IMG/VR virus record: IMGVR_UViG_3300008259_000584 | Location: 1-30,800 of that record | DNA from: a virus | Direction: 5' to 3' (one strand) | Length of the DNA: 30,800 bases | Shown: positions 6,689 to 14,640 of the stretch, one piece after another | Position numbering within the stretch: the first letter of the stretch is position 1 | How the letters are laid out: each line of letters opens with the position of its first letter | Position numbers and translations under genes: made by a program | Notes under the pieces: generated by a model | The model's input: the letters and a program-made list of their open reading frames with translations, nothing else | Told to the model about the DNA's origin: nothing | Database searches by the model: none

Positions 6689-6832
6689 ATGGAAGTCTTT
6701 GGTCTTGGCTTAAAGATTCAAGAGCACAGTTGTTTGTGCGGGAAACCGCCGAATCACAACGCGTGCAAGCACAATTGGCTTCTGCATTACGCGCTACCAA
6801 TGGGGCAAGCGGTCAGACTATTGAGGCATTAA
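6689..6832 (+). pseudogene. Out-of-frame N-terminal start of the tape measure protein
   Basis: ATG 6689 has the best ribosome binding site here (GGAGG at 6676-6680, spacing 8) and begins MEVFGLGLKIQ, which looks like a tape measure opening. The frame then turns into cysteine/histidine-rich text unlike the family and stops at 6832, while the tape measure body is in the next frame from about 6712. Either a deletion shifted the frame, or slippage occurs near CTTAAAG (6709-6715), a poor slippery match. It is therefore annotated as a broken 5' end. Confidence 0.45.
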
Positions 6833-8376
6833 ACGCGCAAGCTGAAGCGTTGATGAGCGTGAGCGCGTTTGGCGATGAAGCCATTGGCTCTGCGCAAGCA
6901 TTGTTGCTAATGTATACCAACATTAGCGGAGAAATTTACGAGCGCACTATTCCAGCAATTCTTGACCTTGCGACGCGTTTGGAAATGGATTTGACTAGCG
7001 CGGCGTCTATTGTTGGGAAAGCATTACAAGACCCCGCTAATGGATTGACGGCGCTCAACAGACAGACTCGTTTGTTTAGTGAAGAACAGCAAAAGTTTAT
7101 TAAACAACTAGCAGAAGGTGGACGCGTTGCCGAAGCGCAGGGTATCATTCTTGATACTTTACAGGGTCGCGTTATTGGTGCCGCCGCCGCATATCGCAAC
7201 ACACTTGGTGGTGCGTTGAAGGCATTGCAAGAAGCGTTTGGCAATTTGTTTGAGGCCAGCGAAAAAACAGGCGCGTCAATGACAGGCACGGTCAATGCGT
7301 TGACCGATATGCTGACTGTCTTGCGCGGCCCAATTCAGTTTGTGTTTACCAACTTTACGAAAGGGTTGGTGACAATTGCCTCGCTGGTTGCGCAAGTGGC
7401 TATTGCGATTTTGCGATTCTTTACGGCGGTTGGCGCGGCGGCGGCTACGTTCATTGGAGCATTTGGCGTATTGCTTCCGGGTGTCGGCGATAAGATTGGC
7501 ACATTCATTGATGACTTGAATGCCAAAGTCGCATCGAACGATGAATACTTTGCGGGACTGCAACAACGCCTCGGTGATTGGCGAGCCGAAGTTGTAATGG
7601 GTACTACGGCGGCAAACAATCTGGCTGGCGCGTTAGGCAACGTTGCGGGTGAAGGTGGTGGAGCTGGTGGTCGTCGTGCGCCAACCATCGCGGACCTAGG
7701 AGCGCGTGAAGGCGCTACGGCATTTACACGTGAACAATTTGGTGCGGGTCGAGAACGGCGCCAAGAATTGATACGCGGCATGATTCCACAGTTTGGCGCG
7801 ATTGCGTTGACCGAAGCGCAAGCTCTTGCCGTTGAGTTGCAGACCACGTTTCAGGAAACGATTGGCAATGCGTTGGTGGGTGGCATTGTCGGTGGCATTG
7901 AACAAGCGGTGGCATCGGGCAACATCAGCGATGGATTCAAGGCGCTATCGTCTATGCTGTTGGCTGGCATTGGCGACGCAATGATAAAGTTTGGTACAAG
8001 CACGGCGGCGTTCTCGCAGTTCATGGCAAAGATTACCACGGCATTGACAACGTTAAATCCCGCCGCTGGTCTTGCCGCATCGCTGGCGTTGATTGGCGTA
8101 GGCGCGGCGTTGAAGGGTGCGGCTCGCGGCATGTTTGGTGGGCAGAGTGGTGGCAACGCGGGAAGCATTGCCAATTTTGGTGGTAACATGGGTGGCTTTG
8201 CCAGCGCGACACCGACGACGCAAATCATCTTTGGTCAAACATCGGCAACCACGGCGGCTGGCATGCAACCGCGTCAGGCAATGAACGTGACTATCATTGG
8301 ACCGAATGACCCACAAGCGCAACGCGCTTTGCAAGAGATGATGACGAAAGCAAATAGTCGTGGGAGAATTGGCTAA
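6730..8376 (+). CDS. Tail length tape measure protein (N-terminus missing or out of frame)
   Basis: 548 residues from TTG 6730, chosen only as the first start codon in frame; the frame is open further upstream and the real initiation site is probably ATG 6689 in another frame. ETAESQRVQAQLASALRATNGASG, SAQALLLMYTNISGEIYERTIPAILDLATRLEMD, IVGKALQDPANGLTALNRQ are hallmarks of the tape measure family. A hydrophobic stretch (about residues 215-255, LVTIASLVAQVAIAILRFF...FGVLLPGVG) and a glycine/alanine-rich C-terminus with a second hydrophobic block are typical. It sets tail length and may aid DNA passage. The usual N-terminal domain of over 100 residues is absent. Confidence 0.82.
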   Translation: MFVRETAESQRVQAQLASALRATNGASGQTIEALNAQAEALMSVSAFGDEAIGSAQALLLMYTNISGEIYERTIPAILDLATRLEMDLTSAASIVGKALQDPANGLTALNRQTRLFSEEQQKFIKQLAEGGRVAEAQGIILDTLQGRVIGAAAAYRNTLGGALKALQEAFGNLFEASEKTGASMTGTVNALTDMLTVLRGPIQFVFTNFTKGLVTIASLVAQVAIAILRFFTAVGAAAATFIGAFGVLLPGVGDKIGTFIDDLNAKVASNDEYFAGLQQRLGDWRAEVVMGTTAANNLAGALGNVAGEGGGAGGRRAPTIADLGAREGATAFTREQFGAGRERRQELIRGMIPQFGAIALTEAQALAVELQTTFQETIGNALVGGIVGGIEQAVASGNISDGFKALSSMLLAGIGDAMIKFGTSTAAFSQFMAKITTALTTLNPAAGLAASLALIGVGAALKGAARGMFGGQSGGNAGSIANFGGNMGGFASATPTTQIIFGQTSATTAAGMQPRQAMNVTIIGPNDPQAQRALQEMMTKANSRGRIG

Positions 8377-8810
8377 TGGCAACTATTGTATTCAATGACG
8401 GCGGCGGGTCGGTGACGCTTGACAATGGCACGACAGGCATGAGTAGCGGCGTTGGCTCACGCTTTGCGGATTGGGTGCCGTTTCAAAAGCCCATCGGTCC
8501 ACGCGTGACGGCGCTTGGCACGGGCGTGCCGTATCAGTTTCGCTTCCGTACGGACTACGGTGCGAGCTTTGCAATGACCGACATTCCGAATACCAAGATG
8601 TCCGATATGCTACGGTGTCAGGCATGGTTGTTGACAGGCGGTGCGGTCACCGTCAACACAGGCGACAATGCGACGCGCAGTTATACGGCGTATCTGGCAC
8701 CCGATGGTGATATTGGAATCACCTTGCAAGATAAGAATGTGTTGCTGTATGCGATGACGTTTGTGCTTATCAATAGCGCGGCGGCGTCCATGCTTTGCAT
8801 TTACGACTGA
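8376..8810 (+). CDS. Tail protein of unknown role between tape measure and tail tip
   Basis: 144 residues, TAATG-coupled to the tape measure gene and overlapping the next start (TGATG). It is strand-rich with a central FRFRTDYGASFAMTDIP and aromatic residues; I see no helix bundle or membrane segment. Proteins in this slot are often distal tail proteins or minor tail subunits. I do not recognise the family with certainty. The hydrophobic C-terminus (VLLYAMTFVLINSAAASMLCIYD) is a strand pair rather than a helix in this context. Confidence 0.55.
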   Translation: MATIVFNDGGGSVTLDNGTTGMSSGVGSRFADWVPFQKPIGPRVTALGTGVPYQFRFRTDYGASFAMTDIPNTKMSDMLRCQAWLLTGGAVTVNTGDNATRSYTAYLAPDGDIGITLQDKNVLLYAMTFVLINSAAASMLCIYD

Positions 8811-11800
8811 TGCCTGACCGCTACTATCGCCTTCGGGTACGCAATGCCGAGGATACGGCAGACGCGTTTTCGTTTACGTCCGTGCGGGGCGGCACCAATC
8901 CGTATATCACGGAACCGCCTAGCGGCGACGGACAAGAAGTGGATTTGCTCACAGGGTCGATTCGTACAGGTGCATATCAAGTCAACGTAGCCGACGCGGT
9001 GGTTGGCACGGATGACATCGGCACCATTCGCACGGTCACGCAATACTTGTATGACGCGGGGTTTGGCTTTCTCGAAAAGGAAGATGGCTCTGGTTTTATC
9101 TTGCTAGAGAACGGGGACAACATTACCGTATCGGCTGACTATGCTTATGCGCAACCGGACTTGCTTTCGCGTCGCGCTTACATCGAAGTTGGCACCAATG
9201 GTTCGACGTTTCCGACCGTGTGGCAGTCGGGTTACATCACTAACATTACGCAAGTTGATGCCATCACATACAGCTTTACGGTTAGCGACACGCGCCGTGT
9301 CGAGCAGACGCAACGCATCTTTACGTGGAGCGATACCGACGAGCGCACGGCATTTCCACAACGCGGGTGCATCTTTGGTGGCCCCGTCATTGGTGGCTTT
9401 GGTGCCAAAGTTGGCGCGACAACGACAGCGGTAGATTCGGGTGGGTGGGAGTTTGCCTATAAGTCCATATCGGATAGCACCATCGTGATGCAGTTTGAGG
9501 CGGCGTATCTTCCGCCATCGTACAACCGCGTACGTGCTATTCCGAACGAGTATTTAAATACGCTGTGGGGCGTGCTAAAGAACTACGTTGAGATGAACAG
9601 TCCCGATACGTCGGTGCCTGACATTACGGTATGGCAAGCCCTTCGCAATGTCGGCGTGACGTTCTCGTTCCCTAACGTTGTCATCGTCATTGAGGAGCCG
9701 GGAACAGCTAACGTTTGGCGCGGCACATTGCGCGGTTTCTTGACGCCGCAGGGCGGCGCCGCTTACGGTGGCTTGTTGTTGGTCAATACGTATATCTATA
9801 TCACGTTGGATGCGTCAAGCATTAGCGGTGGTGCGCCAAGCCCTGCGATGGTAACCGACCGCGTATATCGCGTGCGTGCCATTAGTCGTGAGGTGACGCC
9901 CGACTCGCCGTTGTATTTTGATTTGCATCCGGTCGATGTTGTGACCAAGCTGTATGATATTGTCAACATCCCGTACAAGAGCGATTCGCTTACGGGGTCG
10001 TCGCAATGGATGAAGTTGCAGTTGGGGCCGACGTTGCGCTTGGCGGCTCGCATTACCAAGCCAGACGTGATGGCAGACTTTTTAGAGAAGTCAATTTTTG
10101 GGCCGTTTGGTTTTGCTACGCGCACGAATAGTGCGGGTGTGCGTGAGTTCTTTACGACGCGTCGCTTGTCGTCGAGCTTGCCATCCACAACGATTGCCGA
10201 TGCCGATATCCGCGGCGACACGCCACCCGCTGTCTATGCGTTGGACGAATCAACAGCGGTGACGGGCGTAACCATTACGCAACGCATGTTAAAGCCGTGG
10301 GTACAGGTACAAGATAGTTCCGAGGTGCCGCCGCCTGACAACTTAATTGAGCAAGTTGTACCGCGTGAGTTTTTGTTTGGCGATACGACGACGTTTTCGA
10401 CGCGTATGGTGGCGTACGATGTTCCGGGCATGATACATGACGAAGGCACATTCGTTTCGACGCCCGTGCAATTTGGGTTGAGCGTGGTCGGTGATATGCA
10501 ACGGCGCTTTGTCCGTGGGGCGGTGATTGCGGAGTTGCCTGTGTTGGGTACGTCGTCTGCCGCAAGCTTACAGGTGGGCGATGAAGTCCAAGTCAACGTG
10601 TCGTATTTTCCCAACCGTAACTATCGCATTGGAGAAGCGCCGAGCGTCGGGCCGCGTTGCATGCAGATTGTGCGACGCGACGAAACGCCCGAGGGTCCAA
10701 ACTACAAGTTGGTGGATTCGGGACTTACCGCACAGCCAACACTCGCGCCGACGGTTTCTATTGCCGCGTCGTCGCAAGATGCACGGCGACGGGCGCAGTT
10801 TACCATTACGAATGCGGGATTGTTGAACTCGTTGGGTGATGCGACGGTTACGGTGCAATGGGCGACAGGCGCCAGCGCACCGTCTGATGACGGCACGCCG
10901 TTTAATGCGTACGATACGCCAAACGTCCCGACAACGGCGCAGTTGTTACCGCCTGTTATTCCTGGTGCAACGGTGTACGCTCGCGCCAGAGTAATTCAAA
11001 AGGGCTTGCGTCCAAGCAACTGGACGGCATGGACAAGCGTAACGCTGACGACGTGGAACGCGCCGTCGAGTGTGACGACCGACTTTTTGGAGAACAAGTC
11101 CACGCAACTAAAGTGGTCGCTTGGAAGCCCTGCCAATACCGACGACCAAGTAGAAGTCTATCTCAATACGGGGTCGGTGGCGCCGAGCGATTGGACGCCG
11201 TATCGGTTGAACACGTTGACGGCTGGCTCTACGCAGACCAACCTTATCAATCTGTCTGCCAGTACCGCGTATATTGCGGGTGTGGCGTTTCGCGATACGA
11301 TATCCAACAGTCGCACCACGGTTGCCACAACGACGTTCACCACGCTTTCAACGTCATACTTTCCAAGCGATTCGGCGGCTCGACCGTTTGCGCAGTTTGT
11401 AAGCACGGTACGTGACGTTCGTTTTCCAAGTGGCGTGCCGATTGCGCTCTACGGTGTGCCGGGGCGACCCTTATATTTTGAATTGCAACGGGCGCCTAAT
11501 GTGGCGGGAAGCCCTGGCACGTATGCAACCATTGCTATCATCGATGGATTTCAAACGCTTTATACGGACTTGTTGCCTGTCAACAACACGACGTACTGGT
11601 ATCGCATTAGGGCTATTGAACTCTTGGTCAATGATTCGGTGTATCTGACGATTGGTTCAACTACCGCTGGCAACATTCCGCCGAACCTTATCATTCCGCC
11701 ACAGATACCGCCGACGATTAACTACAGCATTCGCTTGACCGCAACGCAAGCCATTGTATCGTTTGACATCAACGGCGTTGCTGGTGGTAGCACAAACACC

Positions 11801-11980
11801 GTCAATGGCGGTGGGATATGGACGGGCGATTTGTCTGCGTCGGCATTGCCATTTCCACCTGACTATACGAGTTCTCCCGCGACGTTGGCGCGTGCCGTTG
11901 GAAGTGATACGTTATTTACTATTGGCGCACGACGCGACGGGTTTGAGGACCGCGCCTACTTTACCGTTCCAGCACAGTAA
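8810..11980 (+). CDS. Large tail tip / central fibre protein with fibronectin-III-like repeats
   Basis: 1056 residues from ATG 8810, which overlaps the previous stop. The N-terminal part includes LEKEDGSGFILLENGD, echoing the LLLED units of the repeat protein at 3016. A middle region (about 180-600) has mixed strands. From about residue 640 at least three segments look like FnIII or Ig-like modules: VSIAASSQDARRRAQFTI...ATVTVQWATG, SSVTTDFLENKSTQLKWSLGS, and IPPTINYSIRLTATQAIVSFDING. Such modules are common in receptor-binding tip proteins. Location at the end of the tail operon supports host-recognition or tail-tip assembly. No peptidase or lyase motif was seen. Confidence 0.65.
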   Translation: MPDRYYRLRVRNAEDTADAFSFTSVRGGTNPYITEPPSGDGQEVDLLTGSIRTGAYQVNVADAVVGTDDIGTIRTVTQYLYDAGFGFLEKEDGSGFILLENGDNITVSADYAYAQPDLLSRRAYIEVGTNGSTFPTVWQSGYITNITQVDAITYSFTVSDTRRVEQTQRIFTWSDTDERTAFPQRGCIFGGPVIGGFGAKVGATTTAVDSGGWEFAYKSISDSTIVMQFEAAYLPPSYNRVRAIPNEYLNTLWGVLKNYVEMNSPDTSVPDITVWQALRNVGVTFSFPNVVIVIEEPGTANVWRGTLRGFLTPQGGAAYGGLLLVNTYIYITLDASSISGGAPSPAMVTDRVYRVRAISREVTPDSPLYFDLHPVDVVTKLYDIVNIPYKSDSLTGSSQWMKLQLGPTLRLAARITKPDVMADFLEKSIFGPFGFATRTNSAGVREFFTTRRLSSSLPSTTIADADIRGDTPPAVYALDESTAVTGVTITQRMLKPWVQVQDSSEVPPPDNLIEQVVPREFLFGDTTTFSTRMVAYDVPGMIHDEGTFVSTPVQFGLSVVGDMQRRFVRGAVIAELPVLGTSSAASLQVGDEVQVNVSYFPNRNYRIGEAPSVGPRCMQIVRRDETPEGPNYKLVDSGLTAQPTLAPTVSIAASSQDARRRAQFTITNAGLLNSLGDATVTVQWATGASAPSDDGTPFNAYDTPNVPTTAQLLPPVIPGATVYARARVIQKGLRPSNWTAWTSVTLTTWNAPSSVTTDFLENKSTQLKWSLGSPANTDDQVEVYLNTGSVAPSDWTPYRLNTLTAGSTQTNLINLSASTAYIAGVAFRDTISNSRTTVATTTFTTLSTSYFPSDSAARPFAQFVSTVRDVRFPSGVPIALYGVPGRPLYFELQRAPNVAGSPGTYATIAIIDGFQTLYTDLLPVNNTTYWYRIRAIELLVNDSVYLTIGSTTAGNIPPNLIIPPQIPPTINYSIRLTATQAIVSFDINGVAGGSTNTVNGGGIWTGDLSASALPFPPDYTSSPATLARAVGSDTLFTIGARRDGFEDRAYFTVPAQ

Positions 11981-11998
11981 CTCCTTCATCGAGGTGTT

Positions 11999-13114
11999 AT
12001 GCGGTTGCACTTGCTTGGCATTCCACACACGGTCACGACGAAAGACTTTGCGCATTGCGCGTTTACGCAAAAGGTCTACAAGTTTTCGCGCATGATGGTG
12101 CCGTTGGGCTACGAGGTGCTTCACTACGGCGTCGAGGGCGCCGATTCTGGCGCGTCGGAAGATGTGGTCGTGATGAGTCAAGACGAGCATCAACGCTTGC
12201 TTGGGCATCCGTACAACCACGATAAGACCGCGTTCTATGGCAACGATGCGCAAGCAGATTCGGATGTGTATCGACAATGGAACCTGTACGCACGCGACGA
12301 ATTGAAGGAACGCGTACACGCTGGCGATTGCATCTTGCTTCCGTTCGGTCACGCGCATGCGCCAGCCATTCGTGACTTGCCCAATCTCAAAGCGGGTGCG
12401 TCAGCAGTTGAGTCGGGCATTGGGTACTTTGATACGCTCTTGCCGTGGCGCATCTACGAAAGCGAAGCCGTGCGGCACGGGTGCATGGCAAAGGAAGGAC
12501 GGGCTGGCGTGCATACGCATAGCCCACGTTTGGAATTTGTCGTGCCGAATTCGTACGACGTCGATGAGTGGCCCGAGGGTCCGGGCGGGGACGCGGTGGT
12601 ATTCTTGGGGCGGTTGACGGAAGGCAAGGGACTGCCGCTGATTCTGGAGCTTGCGCGTCTGCGTCCTGACGTCCCGTTCATCTTGGCGGGGCAAGGCGAC
12701 CTTACCCAATTCGGAGACATTCCTACCAACGTTGAGTATGTCGGGCCGCTCAACGCGGAACGGGCCGCGTATCTTGGCAACGCTCGGGCAATCATTGCTC
12801 CATCGCATTACGTCGAGCCGTTCTGCGGCACGGTCGTCGAGGCCGCGCTGTGCGGTACGCCAGCCATCACGTCGGCGTTTGGGGCGTTTACAGAAACGGT
12901 GGCGCAAGACCGCACGGGCTTCCGCTGTCAGACGGTGCGGCAATATCTAGATGCGATTGATGCCGTCGCGTCGCTGAATCGCAAGGACGTACGCGCACGC
13001 GCACGACGGTTGTATGGCATGCGCTCGGTGGGTCGGGCGTATGACGCGGCGTTTCGTGTGATTGAGGAACGAACAAAGGCGGGAGCGTTTCCGTTGACAG
13101 GTTGGGCATCTTGA
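11999..13114 (+). CDS. GT4-type glycosyltransferase
   Basis: 371 residues, with GAGG at 11991-11994 before ATG 11999. The C-terminal half is a clear retaining GT-B domain: VVFLGRLTEGKGLPLILELARLRPDVPFILAGQG, NVEYVGPLNAERAAYLGNARAIIAPS, and EPFCGTVVEAALCGTPAIT, which carries the family's E-x7-E. The N-terminal half is less conserved but opens LLGIPHTVT and includes a region reading LPFGHAHAP. It would transfer a sugar from a nucleotide donor to an unknown acceptor in the cytoplasm. It separates the tail genes from the lysis genes. Possible targets are virion proteins, phage DNA or host surface glycan. Confidence 0.82.
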   Translation: MRLHLLGIPHTVTTKDFAHCAFTQKVYKFSRMMVPLGYEVLHYGVEGADSGASEDVVVMSQDEHQRLLGHPYNHDKTAFYGNDAQADSDVYRQWNLYARDELKERVHAGDCILLPFGHAHAPAIRDLPNLKAGASAVESGIGYFDTLLPWRIYESEAVRHGCMAKEGRAGVHTHSPRLEFVVPNSYDVDEWPEGPGGDAVVFLGRLTEGKGLPLILELARLRPDVPFILAGQGDLTQFGDIPTNVEYVGPLNAERAAYLGNARAIIAPSHYVEPFCGTVVEAALCGTPAITSAFGAFTETVAQDRTGFRCQTVRQYLDAIDAVASLNRKDVRARARRLYGMRSVGRAYDAAFRVIEERTKAGAFPLTGWAS

Positions 13115-13156
13115 CGCCGAGGTATATTTATGCAGACCCTTGATGGAGTACGGCTT

Positions 13157-13444
13157 ATGTCGGGAGAGAAGTCGAGTGTGATGCTGTTGGTTGCCGGGTT
13201 TGCTGGTTCATTAATTGCCGTACTAAAAAAGCCGAGCAATTCGTGGCGCGATGCGTCGCTGTCTATCGCCGCGGGTACGGGGTCGGCCTACTTCCTGACG
13301 CCGCTGGTCTTTGAAGTGACGGGTATTAATGCGTCTGCCAATGTGCAGTCGGGCATGGCGTTCTTGCTTGGCATTCTTGGCATGCGCACGGTGGAGCTAT
13401 TGGTCGGCAAACTGTTTGGTTCGACGCCACGCGTTGACCTCTGA
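13157..13444 (+). CDS. Holin
   Basis: 95 residues from ATG 13157 (GGAG at 13145-13148, spacing 8). A longer form from ATG 13130 adds nine residues (MQTLDGVRL) and has its own GAGG at 13119-13122, so two starts may be used. Three hydrophobic segments are visible: SSVMLLVAGFAGSLIAVL, a second around SIAAGTGSAYFLTPLVF, and MAFLLGILGMRTVELLVG. A small, three-pass membrane protein directly before an amidase is typical of class I holins, which form lesions in the inner membrane at a set time. The stop overlaps the amidase start (TGATG). Confidence 0.72.
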   Translation: MSGEKSSVMLLVAGFAGSLIAVLKKPSNSWRDASLSIAAGTGSAYFLTPLVFEVTGINASANVQSGMAFLLGILGMRTVELLVGKLFGSTPRVDL

Positions 13445-13683
13445 TGCCTCGCGTTGACAGCCCGAATCATTCCGCCCGTCCGAACGAGGCGCGGCCTCGG
13501 GTGATTGTGTTGCACGCGACGGGGCCGGGGTCGGTGCGTGGCATACTGGATTGGATAAAAGACCCCGCAAGCAAAGTCAGCTATCACGGGTTAATAGCGC
13601 CCGACGGCACGTATTACAACGTAGTCAACCCCGAACGCTGTGCGTGGCACGCTGGCGTGCCTTGCCTTTGTCAATCCAAATGA
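13444..13683 (+). CDS. N-acetylmuramoyl-L-alanine amidase endolysin, N-terminal part (split gene)
   Basis: 79 residues, ending at TGA 13681-13683. The segment VIVLHATGPG carries the first zinc-ligand His of amidase_2 (T7 lysozyme/AmpD) folds; VSYHGLIAPDGTYYNVV and RCAWHAGV are the next family blocks. After WHAGV the family normally has about 20 residues and then an 'SIGI..VN' strand; here the frame breaks and terminates while the continuation is in the +1 frame. The enzyme would cleave the amide between muramic acid and peptide. As written neither piece has the full set of zinc ligands. Confidence 0.75.
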   Translation: MPRVDSPNHSARPNEARPRVIVLHATGPGSVRGILDWIKDPASKVSYHGLIAPDGTYYNVVNPERCAWHAGVPCLCQSK

Positions 13684-13855
13684 CGGCGTGATTCCGTTAA
13701 CGCCGCAACAGATTGCCATTGCCAAAGGCGTCATCCAATACTGGCGGCAGAACTATCCCATCGAAGCGATTACGACGCACGCGGCGGTGGCCCGACCCGT
13801 CGGACGTAAGACGGACCCGAACGCGCCCAACTTTCGCTTGACCGATTACGCATGA
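13640..13855 (+). CDS. Amidase endolysin, C-terminal part in a different frame
   Basis: The authentic family sequence begins near 13662 (AFVNPNDGVIPLTPQQIAIAKGVIQYWRQ) and continues to ITTHAAVARPVGRKTDPN, which holds the second zinc His and the K-T-D catalytic/ligand block. The first seven codons from GTG 13640 are shadow of the upstream frame. No ribosome binding site precedes it. Together with the upstream piece it makes a near-complete amidase lacking about 15-20 residues at the junction, so a small out-of-frame deletion is likely. Separate translation is not supported. Confidence 0.65.
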   Translation: MRGTLACLAFVNPNDGVIPLTPQQIAIAKGVIQYWRQNYPIEAITTHAAVARPVGRKTDPNAPNFRLTDYA

Positions 13856-14400
13856 CAGACAAAGCGTTTCTTGCGCTGATGGCAGGACTTATTGCGTGGG
13901 GGCTATATCTACTACGCCCCCGCCCCGATAGTGCGGCAGACGAGCGTATAGCGCAATTGGAGGGGCGCGTGGTCGAGCTACAGCATCAGTTAGATATGGC
14001 GGTTATCAAGAGCAACGACGCCGCTATCAAGGTGAACGTGGCGCGAAACGCTATCAAGACGCCCGACTTTCGCTTATCGGTAGACAGCGCGATGTATGTG
14101 GCGCTCGACAGCACGGCAACTATCAAGGAACTACGAGTCACGCTTATCAAGACCGTCGAGCAAGCGGAGCAATATCAGGTCGAGGTCTTGCGCTATCAAG
14201 AAGCGGTTGACACTATGGTGGTAGCGCATGTGCAAGAGCGACAGGCGTTTAGCGAAACGATTGATACGCTACGCGCATTGGTTCAGGCATCAGCGCCGAC
14301 GCCATGTAGCTACTTGGGGCTACGGTGTCCTAATCGAAGCACCGCGTTTGTACTTGGCGTTGTGTCTGCCTTCGTCTTGACGCTCGCGGTGGTATTGTAG
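13852..14400 (+). CDS. Spanin-like protein with two membrane segments and a coiled coil
   Basis: 182 residues starting at ATG 13852 inside the previous stop. An N-terminal membrane anchor (FLALMAGLIAWGLYLL) is followed by a basic RPRP and a long heptad-rich region (about residues 28-145, with IAQLEGRVVELQHQLDMAVIK and IKELRVTLIKTVEQAEQYQVEVLRYQ). A second hydrophobic helix lies at the very end (TAFVLGVVSAFVLTLAVVL). Rz-type i-spanins have the first anchor and coiled coil; the C-terminal helix would fit a unimolecular spanin spanning both membranes, but no lipobox is seen. Position after the amidase supports a lysis role; a Gram-negative host is therefore suspected. Confidence 0.55.
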   Translation: MTDKAFLALMAGLIAWGLYLLRPRPDSAADERIAQLEGRVVELQHQLDMAVIKSNDAAIKVNVARNAIKTPDFRLSVDSAMYVALDSTATIKELRVTLIKTVEQAEQYQVEVLRYQEAVDTMVVAHVQERQAFSETIDTLRALVQASAPTPCSYLGLRCPNRSTAFVLGVVSAFVLTLAVVL

Positions 14401-14412
14401 GAGATGCCGACG

Positions 14413-14640
14413 ATGCCTGATTGCGTGCGTGTGATTTGTCCCGACTGCGGTGGGACGTCTACCGATAGCCATTTCCCTGCGTGCGGGTGGTGCATGGACG
14501 GCGGGTTCGTGGATGTGGACCGCAACGCCGATGGGTCGGTGCCGCTACTGCACACCGATGGACGATTGGTGCATCTATACATTCCCCCTGCGTCGCCGTT
14601 CGATGCCACTCCGCCACGACCATATAGCGTGGTCGCGTAA
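14413..14640 (+). CDS. Small zinc-ribbon protein
   Basis: 75 residues from ATG 14413, which has GGAG at 14400-14403 with nine bases spacing; ATG 14404 is also in frame but touches that signal. Two CxxC knuckles, VICPDCGG and ACGWCMDGG, resemble DnaJ-type or rubredoxin-like zinc ribbons. The C-terminal half (LLHTDGRLVHLYIPPASP) has two strands. It may bind nucleic acid or a partner protein; function unknown. It overlaps the start of the metallophosphoesterase gene by about 38 bases. Confidence 0.62.
   Translation: MPDCVRVICPDCGGTSTDSHFPACGWCMDGGFVDVDRNADGSVPLLHTDGRLVHLYIPPASPFDATPPRPYSVVA

Noticed and set aside
13660-13670. Programmed +1 frameshift in the amidase at CTT-TGT
   Set aside because: There is no stop codon or internal Shine-Dalgarno at the slip point, and joining the frames would still leave the protein short of conserved residues.
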